A stretch of 64,000 nt of DNA from Lantana camara. Taxonomy: Eukaryota > Streptophyta > Magnoliopsida > Lamiales > Verbenaceae. The position numbers and the translations under genes were made by a program. Of the stretch, positions 9,586-21,800 are shown in pieces. The notes beneath the pieces were generated by a model that saw only the letters and a program-made list of their open reading frames with translations, did no database searches and was not told the origin of the DNA. Positions within the stretch are counted from its first letter, which is position 1. Each line of letters opens with the position of its first letter. The DNA lies in the NCBI GenBank assembly GCA_037501455.1, contig CM074863.1:56897501-56961500 (forward strand). Reading direction: 5' to 3'.

Positions 9586-10701
9586 CAATTCTTTTTTTCT
9601 CAAAAAAAATTTAAAATTTTATTTTCTCCAAAATAAAATTCCGGGAATTTCCAACCCTTTGGAACTTGATTTATTTTCTTAAAATAAATCCCTTGGCTAT
9701 TTTCAAACACTTTGAAAAATCATTTCTCTTTCTCCTTTTAATATTTTCTCTTCGGGTTTTTAATTGGGGTTTGCAGGGGGACCTGTAGGACTAATCAATT
9801 TTAGCTCCAAACGGAATAATATATTATCATCTCATGACAATAATTAATTACCGTTTAACAATATTTAATTCCACTAAATAAATATTGTTACACTCTAAAA
9901 TTAATTAAATTATTCACGAATTTCTCGATCTAGAATAATTTCGCATTTCACTCCTCCATCTAGATATCCATGAAAAATAAATTGCAACTACTATCATTTA
10001 TTTTTCATCTCCAATTTGAAATTTATTGATTCGTCTTAAGTTCAAATTCTCTGTATGTGAAACACATTCAACATACAACTTCGGTGACGTATCACGCGAA
10101 GTGCTTTGGCCAAAGTCTTAATTCGAACTTTTACAAATCTATTTCAAGGATATCTCTTACCTTCCAGCAAGGCCACAAATTCCTCGATCAATATAACTCT
10201 TTAGCGCATTTCATGTAATCACCGAACATACAAAGTATTTTGGTCACCCGTTACCGAGACCTTACTTCGAGTATGTTACAGTGACTAACACTACATGCCT
10301 AAAGCCGAAACATTATCAGGATTAAGAGTACAATGCTTCCTGAGATTTTATTCATTTTAGATAGCAGTATAAAATGAATAATCTCAGTGGTCCAGTTCGA
10401 TGTTTCCAATCCTATTAAAAATCATCAACGTGTTATAATTGGAATCACCATTCCCTATGACGAAAGACTAATCATCTTATATAACCACGTTATAGTCTTG
10501 ATAAGAACATATTCTTATCTTACCGATTAGAACTTTAATAACACGTGATTTCGGTATTCAAATTATTTTCCTATGAAACACATTTCATATGAGAATACCA
10601 CCACACGTCATTAATTATTAATATGTGAAATACTCACTACTCGATGTAAATTCAGTTTAATTAATTCAATAAATTAAATTTTCAGGGCACCATTCCCAAC
10701 A

Positions 10702-12008
10702 ATACTTGAGGTGGCGCACCGCTCCGGTTATTCCATTCACCCAGGAGGTACGAAGATGTACCGGGACTTGAAAGAGTTGTATTGGTGGAGTGGTATGAAG
10801 AGGGATGTCGCATTTTTTGTGAACCGATTTCTGACATGCCAGATGGTTAAGGCAGAACATCAGAAACCGGGAAGTACTCTCCAACCACTTCCGATACCGG
10901 AGTGGAAGTGGGAGCAGGTGACTATGGACTTTGTGTCCGGCCTGTCTAGGTCTAGGAGAGGATTCAACGGGATTTGGTTAGTGATAGACCGTTTGACTAA
11001 GTCTGCCCATTTCCTTAAGGTTCGGATGACGGGTAAGGTACCTAAGTTGGCTGAATTGTATTGTAATGAGATAGTGAGACTACATGGAGTTCCGGCTAGC
11101 ATCTTGTCAGATTGGGATCCTCGGTTTACAGCTATTTTTTGGCAGGATCTTCAGAGGTGCTTGGGTACAAAGCTTAACTTTAGCACCGCATCACATCCTC
11201 AGACTGATGGACAATCAGAGCGGCTTATTAAGTATCTCGAGGATATGTTAAGGGCATGTGCATTAGATTTTAAGGATAAATGGGATAAGGACTTGACCTT
11301 GGTTGAGTTCTCTTACAACAACAGCTACCAGGCTTCGATTGGTATGGCCCCTTACGAGGCACTCTATCGGAGGAAGTGTAGGTCGCCACTATATTGGGAT
11401 ATTGAGGATTGGCGATGGACTAAGGAGGGTAAGCTCACGAGAGCTAAGGCCTCGTTTAAGATTGAGAAGATGGTTAAGAAGGTTAAGTTGATTCAGCAGA
11501 GAATGAAAGTCGCTCAGGATAGACAGAAGAGTTATGCGTATAAGAGGAGAAGGCCCCTCGAGTTTGAGGTCGGAGATCGTGTCTTCTTGAAGGCATCTCC
11601 TAGGAAGGGCTTTTCTCGTATTGGTAGAGGTGGGAAGCTTAGCCCTCGATATCTTGGACCGTTTGAGATTCTAGAGAGGATTGGAGAGGTGGCGTATAGG
11701 TTGGACCTAACACCGAGTTTGACTGGGATTCACAATGTGTTCCACATTTCATAGCTTCGGAAGTTCTACCCCGATGAGTAGACGGTTTTACCGGTTGAAG
11801 AGGTACAGCTTGAGTCCGATTTGATGATTGTGAAGCACCCGGTTGAGATTCAGGATCAGAAAGTACAAGTGTTGAGGAACTAGCAGATTCCCTTGGTCAG
11901 AGTGTTGTGGAGAGATCAGAAATCTGAGGAATCGACTTGGGAGACTGAAGAAAAGATGAGGAAGATGTATCCGGAGTTGTTTCAAGTAGCGAACCTGAGG
12001 ACAGGTTC
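10702..12008 (+). pseudogene. Gypsy B pol 3' fragment (integrase-chromodomain), broken
   Basis: Starts abruptly inside the integrase zinc finger ([12 protein letters not shown]) where copia-1 inserted. It carries the DDE core (MDFVSG..., SDWDPRF, GQSERL) and runs open to 11754, where a TAG follows FHIS. Further in-frame stops lie near 11779 and 11881, after which the chromodomain (PLVRVLWR...STWETEE) is still readable. The usual SDRDPRF reads SDWDPRF, and ALYGRKC reads ALYRRKC. The upstream half of the element would lie left of the window. The end carries the pre-PPT hairpin GAACCTG-AGGA-CAGGTTC (11991-12008). Confidence 0.88.
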
Positions 12009-12025
12009 TCCTAAGGGGGGTAGGT
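12009..12025 (+). other. Polypurine tract of element B
   Basis: AAGGGGGGTAGG run directly before the TGTGACGCCCC LTR start and after the pre-PPT hairpin. Confidence 0.75.
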
Positions 12026-13609
12026 TGTGACGCCCCGTCCGCTAGATCGTACAGGTATGCGCCACGAGAGAGTTTACCTTAAGCACTTGTAGGTTGTGGC
12101 ACTCTATGTGATTTAGTTTCCCTTTTATGTGTTTAATTCCAACTTTGATTGAAAATGTGACTTAAGTGACTAAAACCCAAAATGGTAAAATATGAATTCT
12201 TGCATGATAACTTGAGAATAGAACTTGGATGAATTTAAATTAATTGTTGGTGTTGGATTTAAATAGCACTTGGACCTATTAATGTGTTTGGGCCTAACTT
12301 GAGTTAGGTGAGTTTAGGTCATTCGGGACCAATATGAGCTCGGGAATTCGAATTCGAATTCCGACACCACCATTGGACTTGATTCGGTGATTCGGGTCCA
12401 ACGGAATTTACTTTATATTTTTCGGAAACTGTTTAGACCTTAAACCTTTTAATTTTGACATATTGGGCCGAAGGTCATTTATTTGAGCCCAAATCGTATT
12501 AAAGCCTTTAGCCTCATATTATATCTTGGAAACCCTAACCTTGACCTAAAACTATTAGCCACCATATAAATATATTTATCCCTTTCCATTTCATTTCAAA
12601 CCACACAAGTTAGCCTCAAAGAGAATCATGGAGAAACTTCAAGAGAAGATCAAGACTTGAACCATCTTTCATTCTAAGAGCTCATACTCCTTGATTCCTC
12701 ATTCCTTCACAAGACAAGGTAAGCTTTGGATCTCTTTTGATGAGTATTTCATTTCTATTCTTGGATTGGAGCATGAAATTGTTGGTATGAAATTGAATGA
12801 TGAGATCTTGAATTCCTTAAGCAAGCCTTGTTGATTTGAATGCACCTTATGTGTCTTAGTTGCTGGAAATTCGTGTATGGAAGACTAGGAATTAATATTT
12901 TCATGTTTAAGTTCGAAATTCATAAAAATTGGTGTTGGAGATTTTGGGCAAAAACATTCCTAAACTTGAATTAATTGATGATTTGATGCTAAACGTGATT
13001 TATATGATGTTATACCTGAATTTCGTGATATTTTATGGTGGTTTTCTTGTTGGATTGATGATTTTTGGTGTTCCCCTTCTTCTTCCTGAAACTGTCAAGT
13101 TTCTGTTCCAGATCTATGGCCGGAACGGTCCTTACTTGCATGATATGACTTGGAATGCAATCTCTGAACCTTTATACTTCCTTACTTGCATGATTTACTT
13201 GAATATTTGAATTGACCCTTGTGACCAATTTGATAAACATCATTCCATTTCGCATGTCATTCATACTTTCGACGCCGTGCGTCTTACTTGGTTCATGTAG
13301 ATATTCGAGACTAGGTATTTATGCTAGTTGAACCCGTCACCTGTTATGCTTGTTGATATTCGGGACTAGGTATCTAACTAGTTGAACCCGTCACTTGTTT
13401 TGATTGTTGATTTAAATGCTTCCACTATCTTGTTTTGAATGTTTGAATTACTTCCGCGCTCTGAGTTTTGTCGAGTTAGATCCGCCTAGCATAGCGTGTG
13501 TGTTTGTCTCCCATTCGCTCTGATTCGGATTCGGGCATGGACTTCCATTTCATGTCAGGGTCTGGGTCACAGTGCGGGGGATGTGGCATCCTCCGTTTGG
13601 GGTGTTACA
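12026..13609 (+). repeat. 3' LTR of element B, internally deleted (1584 bp)
   Basis: Runs TGTGACGCCCCG...GGTGTTACA. It has the U3 palindrome (12343-12362), a TATA box (12565-12572), and CAAG|GTAAGC at 12718|12719. Compared with the related LTR D it lacks the hairpin cluster (about 260 bp, at 13130) and about 1.2 kb holding the exon-like block, stem-loop and second CAG| block (join near 13302, where both sides carry TATTCG). It is therefore a deleted copy with intact outer ends. Confidence 0.85.
12565..12572 (+). promoter_or_regulatory. TATA box in LTR B
   Basis: TATAAATA, 154 nt upstream of the AAG|GTAAGC site. LTR D has the weaker CATAAATAG at the same place (14979-14987). Confidence 0.6.
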
Positions 13610-13720
13610 TATTATGTGATATACTTGCTAATTGTGACATGCGTTGATTGTTGTAATTTTCAACTGTGCCACTTTGAGGTGCGTAGGCACAGGTGCTTTA
13701 AATAATTGTATTTATGTGCT

Positions 13721-14153
13721 AGAGAGATGTCAGAATCTATCATTCTATGTGTGAGAAAGATTTAATTCTCTCTATTTACGTGCTTGTGAGATGTTCATTC
13801 TCTCAATTTATGTGATAGAGAGTTGCAGGATTTTCTCTACTTATGCGATAGAAAGATGCTGGATTCTTTCTAAGCTTTGTGCACGAGAGATGTTGGATCC
13901 TCTTGTACTTAGATATTCGGGAGATGCTGGATTCTCTTGAATTTAGGGGTTTGAGAAATGCTGGAATTTCTTGAACTAGAATGTTGGAAGATGCTGGAAT
14001 CTGTCTAACTTAGGCTGAGAGACGGGGTTCTCTAAATTGTCTGCTTGAGAGACAGGGCTCTCTTTTATGTGACCGAGAGACGGGGTTCTCTCGCTTTCTG
14101 TGTTCGGGAGATGGGGTTCTCTCACCTTTTGTGCTGAGAGATGGGATTCTCTC
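13721..14153 (+). repeat. Tandem hairpin array, GAGAGA...TCTCTC type
   Basis: About 14 units at roughly 30-40 nt spacing. Each has a short stem and a purine-rich loop (GATGCTGGAT or CGGGGTT). Stems change in pairs: GAGAGA/TCTCTC, AGAAAG/CTTTCT, GAGAAA/TTTCTT. The 3' units are the most uniform (GAGAGACGGGGTTCTCTC). A second array of the same kind precedes the polypurine tract of element F (60594-60754). Confidence 0.8.
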
Positions 14154-14269
14154 TGTGTGTCTTGGTTACGATGCACGCCGATGATTACGGACTATAAGAA
14201 GCAAGAACAGGTCGTCCTTGAAGAGACGTTGGTTCTACACCGAAGAGTCGATTGTTCTTACGATAGAAG

Positions 14270-14420
14270 GATTACCATTTACTTCGGACTTGATGATTGT
14301 GAAGTATCCGGACGAGGTTCAAGATCGGGTTGCGGCAAGGACAGAAATTGGAGGAACCAACTTGGGAGATTAATGAGGTAATGAAGAAGTTGTGACCGGG
14401 TTTGTTTGAAGCCGAGCAGC
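14270..14420 (+). pseudogene. Decayed chromodomain/pol tail
   Basis: Nucleotide runs match the end of pol B: ACTTGATGATTGTGAAG..CCGG (cf. 11820), CAACTTGGGAGATTAA, and GTTTGTTTGAAGCC before the hairpin. The reading frame is destroyed by substitutions and small gaps. It shows the array-bearing element descends from a coding gypsy of the B type. Confidence 0.6.
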
Positions 14421-14457
14421 GAACCTGGGGACCAGGTTCTCCTAAGGGGGGGGAGAT

Positions 14458-17400
14458 TGTGATGCCCCGTCCGATAAATCGTACAGGTATGCGTCACGAG
14501 AGAGAGTTTACCTTACGCACTTATGTGATTTAATTCCCTTCCTATGTGTTTAATTCCAACCTTGATTGAAATGGGATTTAATTGATTAAAATGCAAAATG
14601 ATAAAATATGAATTCTTGTATGACAACCTAAGAACGGAACTTATGTGAATTTAAATTAATTGTTAGAGTTGGATTTAAATAGGACTTGGACCTATTAATG
14701 TGTTTGGGCCTAACTTGAGTTAGGTGAGTTTGGGTCATTCGGGACCAATATGAGCTCGGGAATTCGAATTCGAATTCCCACAACCATTGGACTTGATTCG
14801 ATGATTCGGGTCCAACGGAATTTACTTTATATTTTTCGGAAACCGTTTAGACCCTAAACCTTTTAATTTTGACTTATTGGGCCGAAGGTCATTTATTTGA
14901 GCCCAAATCCTATTTAAGCCTTTAGCCTCATATTATATCTTGGAAACCCTAACCTTGACCTAAAACTATTAGCCACCACATAAATAGCTTTATCCCTTTT
15001 CATTTTATTTCAAACCACACAAGTTAGCTTCAAAGAGAATCATGGAGAAACTTCAAGAGAAGATCAAGACTTGAACCATCTATCATTCTAAGAGCTCATA
15101 TTCTTTGATTCCTCATTCCTTCACAAGATAAGGTAAGCTTTGGATCTCTTTTGATGAGTATTTCATTTCTATTCTTGGATTGGAGCATGAAATTGTTAGT
15201 ATGAACTTGAATGATGAGATCTTGAATTCCTTAAGCAAGCCTTGATGATTTAAATGCTCCTTATGTGTCTTAGTTGCTGGAAATTCGTGTAGGAAGACCA
15301 GGAATTCATATCTTCATGTTTAAGCTTGAAATTCATGAAAATGGGTGTTTGAGATTTTGGGCAAAAACATTCTTAAACTTGAATTAATTGATGTTTTGAT
15401 GCTAAGCATGATTTATATGATTTTATACTTGAATTTTGTGATATTTTATGGTGGATTTCGTGTTGGATTGATGATTTTTGGTGTTCCCCTTCTTCTTCCC
15501 GAAACTGTCAAGTTTCTGTTCCAGATCTATGGCCGGAACAGCTGTTCCCGTTTGTGCTTTAAGCCCGGAACGGCCCTTCCGAGCTAGGGTTTAGCTTTTG
15601 GCGGCCGAACATGGGAACACCCGTTCCCATGTGTGTTTGGACTGGGAATGGCCGTTCCCAGTCTCGCTTGGCCTTGGCGTGGGAAGGACCGTTCCCATGC
15701 TATGTTGTGCATGGGAATGGCCGTTCCCATGCGTCTGTGGCCCTTTTTACTTGCTCTTTCGTACGTATTTGATTTGTTTGAGTTGCTACTTGACTTGTAT
15801 GCTCCGATATGACTTGGAATACAATCTATGAACCTTTATACTTCCTTACTTGCATGAATTACTTGAATATTTGAATTATCCCTTGTGACCAATTTCATAA
15901 ACATCATTCCATTTTGCATGTCATTCATACTTTGTACGCCGTGCGTCTTACTTAGTTCATGTAGAGTCTAAGTTTGGGCTTTGGTATGTCTTGTCACAGA
16001 GTTTGGTGGTACCGATGGGCCCGAGGTTTAGAGTGTTTCGCCCTTCACACTCTCAGACTCTACTTGCACAAGGTGAGGTTTAGGATTTTGTATAGTTATG
16101 CGACCTATGGCCTTTACATAATGATTTCTATCCTTGCATGCGAGTATACCTTAATATAAATACGTATGTGTTGGATATGATATGTGTATGACCTTGCGTG
16201 CGTCCTGCATGGGTTGGGAGCCTTCGTGGCTTAAATTCCACAGCGTAGGAATATTTATAAAAACCAGTTTTTGAGGCATATGTAAGCTATTTTGGAAACA
16301 CAGTTGTGTTCTAATTCTGAAGCGAGATTGCCATGAAAGATTGGCGTATGTTGTGTTATGATCTGTTCTTGTTGTGGATCCAAGGAGCTATGGGTAATGG
16401 GTCCCCCCGGACGGTTAGGGCCGTCGGGGTTCCAACCATGTGCTTTAGTTCCATTTGAGATATCATTGCGTGACTCAGGGAGATAGGGGAGGCGTGATAT
16501 CTTGAGCCTCCGGCTAAGGCTGGGGATGACTCTTGTTGGTTCGCTACCCCCATGAGATCGAGTCTATTTTAGACGGTTTATTCTCGATGGTTAGGGTCGC
16601 GCAACCCTACCATCACCCGGAGTTGAGGTTGGTATGTTATTTCTATTTTATGAGGAGTTGAGGTTGGAAGCTCGTACTCGCCGAGCAGTTGACTATGTTA
16701 TGTTATGGAATTATAAATCGGGATAGAGTCTTTCTGGAAAATGGTTTCTAAACTCATATCTATATCTATTTGGGTTATTTCGAACTGTTTTGGTATACAA
16801 CACCTATCCTCGGTTCATGAGTCCATCCTTTTATTCTGTGCTGTGCTCTTTATATATATATTGTCGGTGTGCGTTAGCCCCCTCACTCAGTCAGTTGACT
16901 AACACCTCATTTTATCTTTTAGTTACAGGATCTTTTCGCTTGAGCTAGGCGGAAGTTAGTCTTCGGAGTCACACTTGTCAGTCTAGTTGGTGTTAGGATG
17001 CATTTGTCGCATACTTTACTTATGTTATGTATTTATGTTTCACACTTGAAGTTATGTTATATGCTCTACTTAGACTTAAACCCGTGTGGGGTTAGTAAGC
17101 TAGTATTTGGATGTTATTAGATATTGATGATACTTATGCTGATTATTATATTAGATTATGAATTGATATTCGGGATTAGGTATCTATGCTAGTTGAACCC
17201 ATCACCTGTTATGTATGTTGATATTCGGGGCTAGGTATTTATGCTAGTTGAACCCGTCACCTGCTTTGCATGTTTGTTTTAAATGCTTCCGCTATCTATT
17301 GCTGTTGGTTTTAATTGCTTCCGCACTCTGAGTTCGTCAAGTTAGATCCGCCTAGCCTAGTGTGTAAGTTGGTCTCCCGTTCGCTATGATTCGGATTCGG

Positions 17401-17467
17401 GCATGGACTTCCTATTTCATGACCGAGTCTGAATCCTAGTGCGGGGGATGTGGTATCCTCTGCCTGG
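14458..17467 (+). repeat. LTR D, full length, same family as B (3010 bp)
   Basis: Runs from TGTGATGCCCCG to GGGTGCTATA (terminal CA decayed to TA). Contents: U3 palindrome 14759-14778; CATAAATAG 14979-14987; AAG|GTAAGC at 15132|15133; hairpin cluster 15535-15728; exon-like block 16000-16072 (CACAG| to ACAAG|GTGAGG); stem-loop 16586-16614 (GATGG/CCATC, AGGGT/ACCCT); ACTCGCCGAGC 16674-16684; TTACAG| at 16928 followed by CTAGGCGG. No primer-binding site follows, so it is a 3' LTR. Confidence 0.85.
15535..15728 (+). repeat. Palindromic hairpin cluster in LTR D
   Basis: Six inverted repeats with a GGAA...TTCC stem, e.g. GGAACAGCTGTTCC (15535), CGGAACGGCCCTTCCG (15566), GGGAACACCCGTTCCC (15613), TGGGAATGGCCGTTCCCA (15643), and copies at 15681 and 15713. 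Same LTR position as the GACACGGGGGTGTC cluster of LTR A, but a different sequence. Confidence 0.85.
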
Positions 17468-17982
17468 GGGTGCTATAGACACCAACTCGGTTAAATATTT
17501 TTGGGAGTAATGGTTGGAGAACGCCTAGCTTGGGCCCCCCCTCCTTCATAGCGATAATCGGGAAACGAGGTACGGATTAGATCAAATGGGTAAATAGAGG
17601 TCTGTAATAAATAGTGATTTGTCCCCTTCTGTTTTTACTTAGCAAGGTCAGCAAAACAAAAAAAGAATAGGCCTTATTATTCTAATTCCTACATATTCCC
17701 ATTCCCTTGGGATGTTACTACCTATTTTATTTGTGTTTAATTCCCTCGATATTCTAATGAAATATCTTTTTCGATACTTAATTACTGTATATTTCATGTA
17801 CTTGGTTTACTAGCTCCTTGTGTCTCCTAATTTAAGTTTCGAAAGTTTTAAATTGCCCATATTTCTGCTGTAATATTTTCTTCTAGTACTCTGATCTTGT
17901 AATGTATTGTCCGTTCGCCGATGTGCCTTTTAGGTGTTAGGTTTTCTATCCACTTGAGAGGTACGATAGTGCAGGATTGTGG
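17468..17982 (+). other. Unassigned sequence between two retrotransposons
   Basis: About 515 bp after LTR D and before copia-2. No counterpart elsewhere in the window, no convincing reading frame, and no tRNA or other RNA gene. It could be older target DNA. It ends in TGTGG, the left flank of copia-2. Confidence 0.4.
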
Positions 17983-18878
17983 TGTTGGGAAAATACGAAA
18001 CAGTAACGCAGCAGAATTTAAATTTTTTTTTTTCCAAAAGAAGATCGAATCTTGCAATTCTTATTCCTAATTCGTAGGGTTCTAAGAAACTCACTTAGAT
18101 CGGTGCTTTCTTAACACATTTGAGCTGCCCACAAACGCTCTTCAAGCGGCAAGTCCCCAAGCTCCTTCGAATCTTTCAAGACTCCACGAAAGTAGCCCTC
18201 TAGAGAAATAGTCCACAATAACCTCGATCACGATCTAAACAAGGAGGATGCTAGTTCTATGTTTAGTGTTTAGGCTCTAGGGTTTGTGTGATGTAACTTG
18301 GAGAAGGAGATTGTGTATCACTTTACAAGGGGTTCGAACCGCTTGTATATATAGCTAAGGGGTTCAAACCCCCAATCCTTAATGGAATAGGATTCTTATC
18401 CCTTTTTCTATTTGATTCCTTGCTTGGAGAGAAATACTCTCTACTTTGACCAAAAGTCTCCTTTTGACCAACTTGCTTAGCAAGAAACAATATCTAACTC
18501 TTTTAGATATTTTACTTAATTAATTATTTATTCATAATAAATAACTTGATGCTAATAATTAATTAATTCACAATTAATTTTATTAGGCTTAATATCTCCA
18601 AATTAGAACTTTAATAATAATTCATAATTAAATTAAAGTCCATTAAATAATTAATCAAATTAATTATTCAATCATCACAATCACGTGACACGTGTCCTAC
18701 ATGTGTGAATCACACGTGTGGCCCTTGACCAATCTTGCATTGATTCTATCAACTCGTTTAACCGATTTAAGCCCTAACCCTCGTGACTGGGCATTTGTGT
18801 GTGACTCTCTAGGTTCTTAATTCAATTAGTAGTGACCCTAATTTAATTAATTCCTAATTAATTAATCAGTCCACAGAT
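17983..18878 (-). repeat. Copia-2 3' LTR, 3' portion
   Basis: On the minus strand it ends TTTTCCCAACA. It matches copia-3 LTR sequence in inverted orientation (shared TTTAAATTC-GCTGC tail, shared TTAATTAATTAGG region). A TATATATA box lies at about 18347-18356 on the minus strand. It is interrupted at 18879 by a solo LTR. Confidence 0.85.
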
Positions 18879-21800
18879 TGTAGCGCCCCTATACACTACA
18901 ACCCCGCACCAAAGTATCTCCCGAGTGGATGTGAGACCTAGCACCCGAGAAACACTCCGGTGAACGGACAGTGCTATACAATATCAGAGTATTAGAACAC
19001 TGCAGCGGAAATTTTATAATTTAAAAACTTTCAAAACTATGATAGGGGAATGCAATAAATAAGCCAGTAATGGCATAGTATAGATATCAAAAGTAGTGAC
19101 CATGCCGAAATAGATAATTACAAGCTCGGAAGCATAACTTATTCGAAAGAACCTTGAACTATTATGCTAACGAGAAGACACACTAGGCTTCAAGATACCT
19201 TCTAGTAAGCGTCCGTTAAACCTGAAACCATGAGTTGTAAAGTGCGAGGGTTAGTCAAAGTGACTAAGTGAGGGGGTAGTTGGAACTACATATATACGTA
19301 TAGGTATATTTGAAAAAGTGTTTGACTATAAAAGTTGGAGTTTGAAACAGTTAATAAAATAATAGATTAATAGTATTATACCGGAAATCAATAAAATAAT
19401 AATCAATACAAATATTTGGTTCATATTTATTTTGAGAAAAAGGGGGAATAAGGGGACTGGGTATCAGATTCTTGAAAATATGAACCGTACGATAATAAAG
19501 TATTAATGCCCTGCAAGTAGGCGTTCTCCATCCTTTACTCCTTAAACAGAATGAAATCAAAATAACAGAATCAATCCAGCCTTCTTCCTCCATGATCTGT
19601 CGGGAGCAACCCCCCGAGATCCAGATACAGACAGAGGGAGGGACGTACCTTTCCCTTCACTTAATGTGGAATAACTAACCTCCAGTTAAACCAACATTAA
19701 GATCAGATTTTTACGGCAGGTATAGTAATAGACGATGGCCCTTGCCACCCGGCTATTAGTTCTACCGTACCACCGGGCTCAACAGATACAGATACAGATA
19801 CAGATCTTGCATTTTTAAATACAGAACAGAGTTACATTATATCAATACTCTCCAAAACGGACTTGAGTATGATATGTTTGTAACTTATACTTAAACAAGG
19901 ATTTTATTTTATATAATAGGAAAATAGATATCCTTGTATCAAATATTTTCCCAGGAAGGGGATAATACTATAATTAGGGAAAATAAGACTGAATCCTTAT
20001 TAGGATAAATAATAAAATATTTCATATGTAGACTCATGATCCCAGTTGAAAATATTTTAACCTCACCTGCTACGATACGAAATCAAGTAAAGTATTCGGG
20101 GTTCCACTGTCCAGACCTAGTTCCTGAAAGTATTGAACTACTATGGACTTAGAGAACTAGGTTCTTTCTATACTAATGTGACACATGAATGCGTACAATT
20201 AAGGCATGTTGTAACAAAGGAGTAACAGTAAAGTACAGGAAATTCGGTAATCTAGAATTGAAATATTATTGTAAAACATACTAATACCAAAGTTATACAA
20301 TCGAATTAACCAAGAAGTTCTTATTCAAATCATGAATCCAAGTTAAGGTTTATTTTTAATAAAAGTGAACCCGATTTTGAAAACGTTATTTAATCCCCGA
20401 TTTTAAAATCGTTAGATAAAAATCCTTTCATAAAAACCCAAATTTTATTTTATATTAATTCTTGAAATTACTACATGATATTATTGGTCAAAATTCATAT
20501 TTAAAGTCAAAAGTCAAGGTTACTATTGAAAAACGGTTACTATTTAAACATAGGGGATTAAATACTTTTAAACATAAAATCAACCACACACTTACACACA
20601 CTAGCACACGGTACACACATATTTCAAGAACATCAAGAACATGTTCTTCATCATGTTTGAATATTCATAAGATGCTCTAGGCATTCTTGATCAAATTCAT
20701 AGTCATAACATAAGATTAAAGAATAAATGAGCATAATATATAAACTTTTCATGAAATATGATTCATAAATAAATTCCTAAACATGAATTTATTCAAATCT
20801 TCAAGTATTCATAAAATGTTCTACACATGCTTGATTATATTCATATTCATAACATAAGATTTGAAGCATAATATAGCAAAATATATAAATTCTTTATGAA
20901 AAATAATTCCAAATAAATTATTCTATGCATGAATTTAATCAAACAAGATCATAAGAATTTAAATACATACTCACATTATAACATATCATAATTCATGCAT
21001 TTAATTAAATAAAATTCCATAATGTGCACACATTGTATTTAACTAACAATTATGCACATATTCCATAAAATAAAATTCCTAAAGCATAATTTAATTAATC
21101 CTAGACATGCTACTATTATTATTATACTAAGAACATTATATAAAGCATGAAACAATAAAAGAAAAACATACCTTAGAGAGAGAGGGAATGGCGTGAGGTT
21201 GGGGAGAGAAGAGAGTGATTTTGTGTGTTGATTTTGTGAGTTATAAATGAGGCTTGAGGGGGGTATTTATAGGTAGTCATGAGGGGTCTTTGAGCAATTT
21301 ATGAAAGTTTAAGGGAGATGTGGTTGTCTAATATTTCAACAAATGCTTGGTAATTAATTAGGAGATGTGGTTAAATTACATGTTAAACAAATGCTAGGTA
21401 ATTAACTAAGTTATGTGGAGAAATTACATTCATTTAATTAATCCTTCTAGAAGATCATGTGGTCATGAATGATGTCATCTTGAATAAAAATAAATGTAAA
21501 ATAATATAAAATTTATTCAAGAGTCGAGAGATAAAACCTTGAAGTAGTGAATTAATGAAAGAACAAGTGAAAAATAAGCTTCATTTTGATTATAAATGTG
21601 GAATATTTAGAGTTTTCTTTTATAAACTATGAATATTAAAGATGATGAAAATCATAAGAAATTATATAAACGAAGCCATGATGAAGTTTAGAGTTGGGAA
21701 AAATCACTATAATGTAGAGAAAAATTCAAGAATCGTTTTAAGTATAATTTCGACTTTTGAATAAAAGCTAATTGTTTAAAATAAAATGGTGATTTTTAAA

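Larger units (their letters stand above)
8545..10701 (-). repeat. 5' LTR of copia-1 (minus strand, 2157 bp)
   Basis: On its own strand it opens TGTTGGGAATGGTGCCCTG and closes TCCCAGCA. The opening closely resembles the other copia LTRs here (TGTTAGGAATAGTGCCCT). It abuts the integrase reading frame of gypsy B at 10702, so copia-1 inserted into B. The middle is unusually GC- and CpG-rich (about 9280-9590) and lies upstream of a TATA box. No second LTR or pol of this copy is in the window. Confidence 0.82.
13610..14457 (+). other. Degenerate gypsy internal region between two LTRs
   Basis: No primer-binding site follows the LTR at 13609, so the 5' internal end is lost. The stretch holds a tandem array of small hairpins (13721-14153), a decayed piece of pol 3' end (about 14270-14420), a pre-PPT hairpin GAACCTGG-GGA-CCAGGTTC (14421-14439) and a polypurine tract up to the next LTR. 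It looks like the 3' end of a non-coding gypsy derivative joined to B through a shared LTR. Confidence 0.65.

Noticed and set aside
9253..9682. Overlapping 116- and 141-codon frames on opposite strands
   Set aside because: They follow from the GC-rich repeat block in the copia-1 LTR; no domain, and the frame lies in U3 promoter sequence.
13721..14153. CRISPR-like direct repeats with spacers
   Set aside because: Units are imperfect hairpins with no unique spacers of constant length, in a plant retrotransposon context.
17600..17982. Possible plastid-derived fragment
   Set aside because: The base composition prompted the idea, but no plastid gene could be recognised on either strand.
18330..18385. 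GGTTCGAACC, a tRNA B-box-like sequence
   Set aside because: No A box, acceptor stem or anticodon arm around it; it is a palindrome inside the copia-2 LTR.
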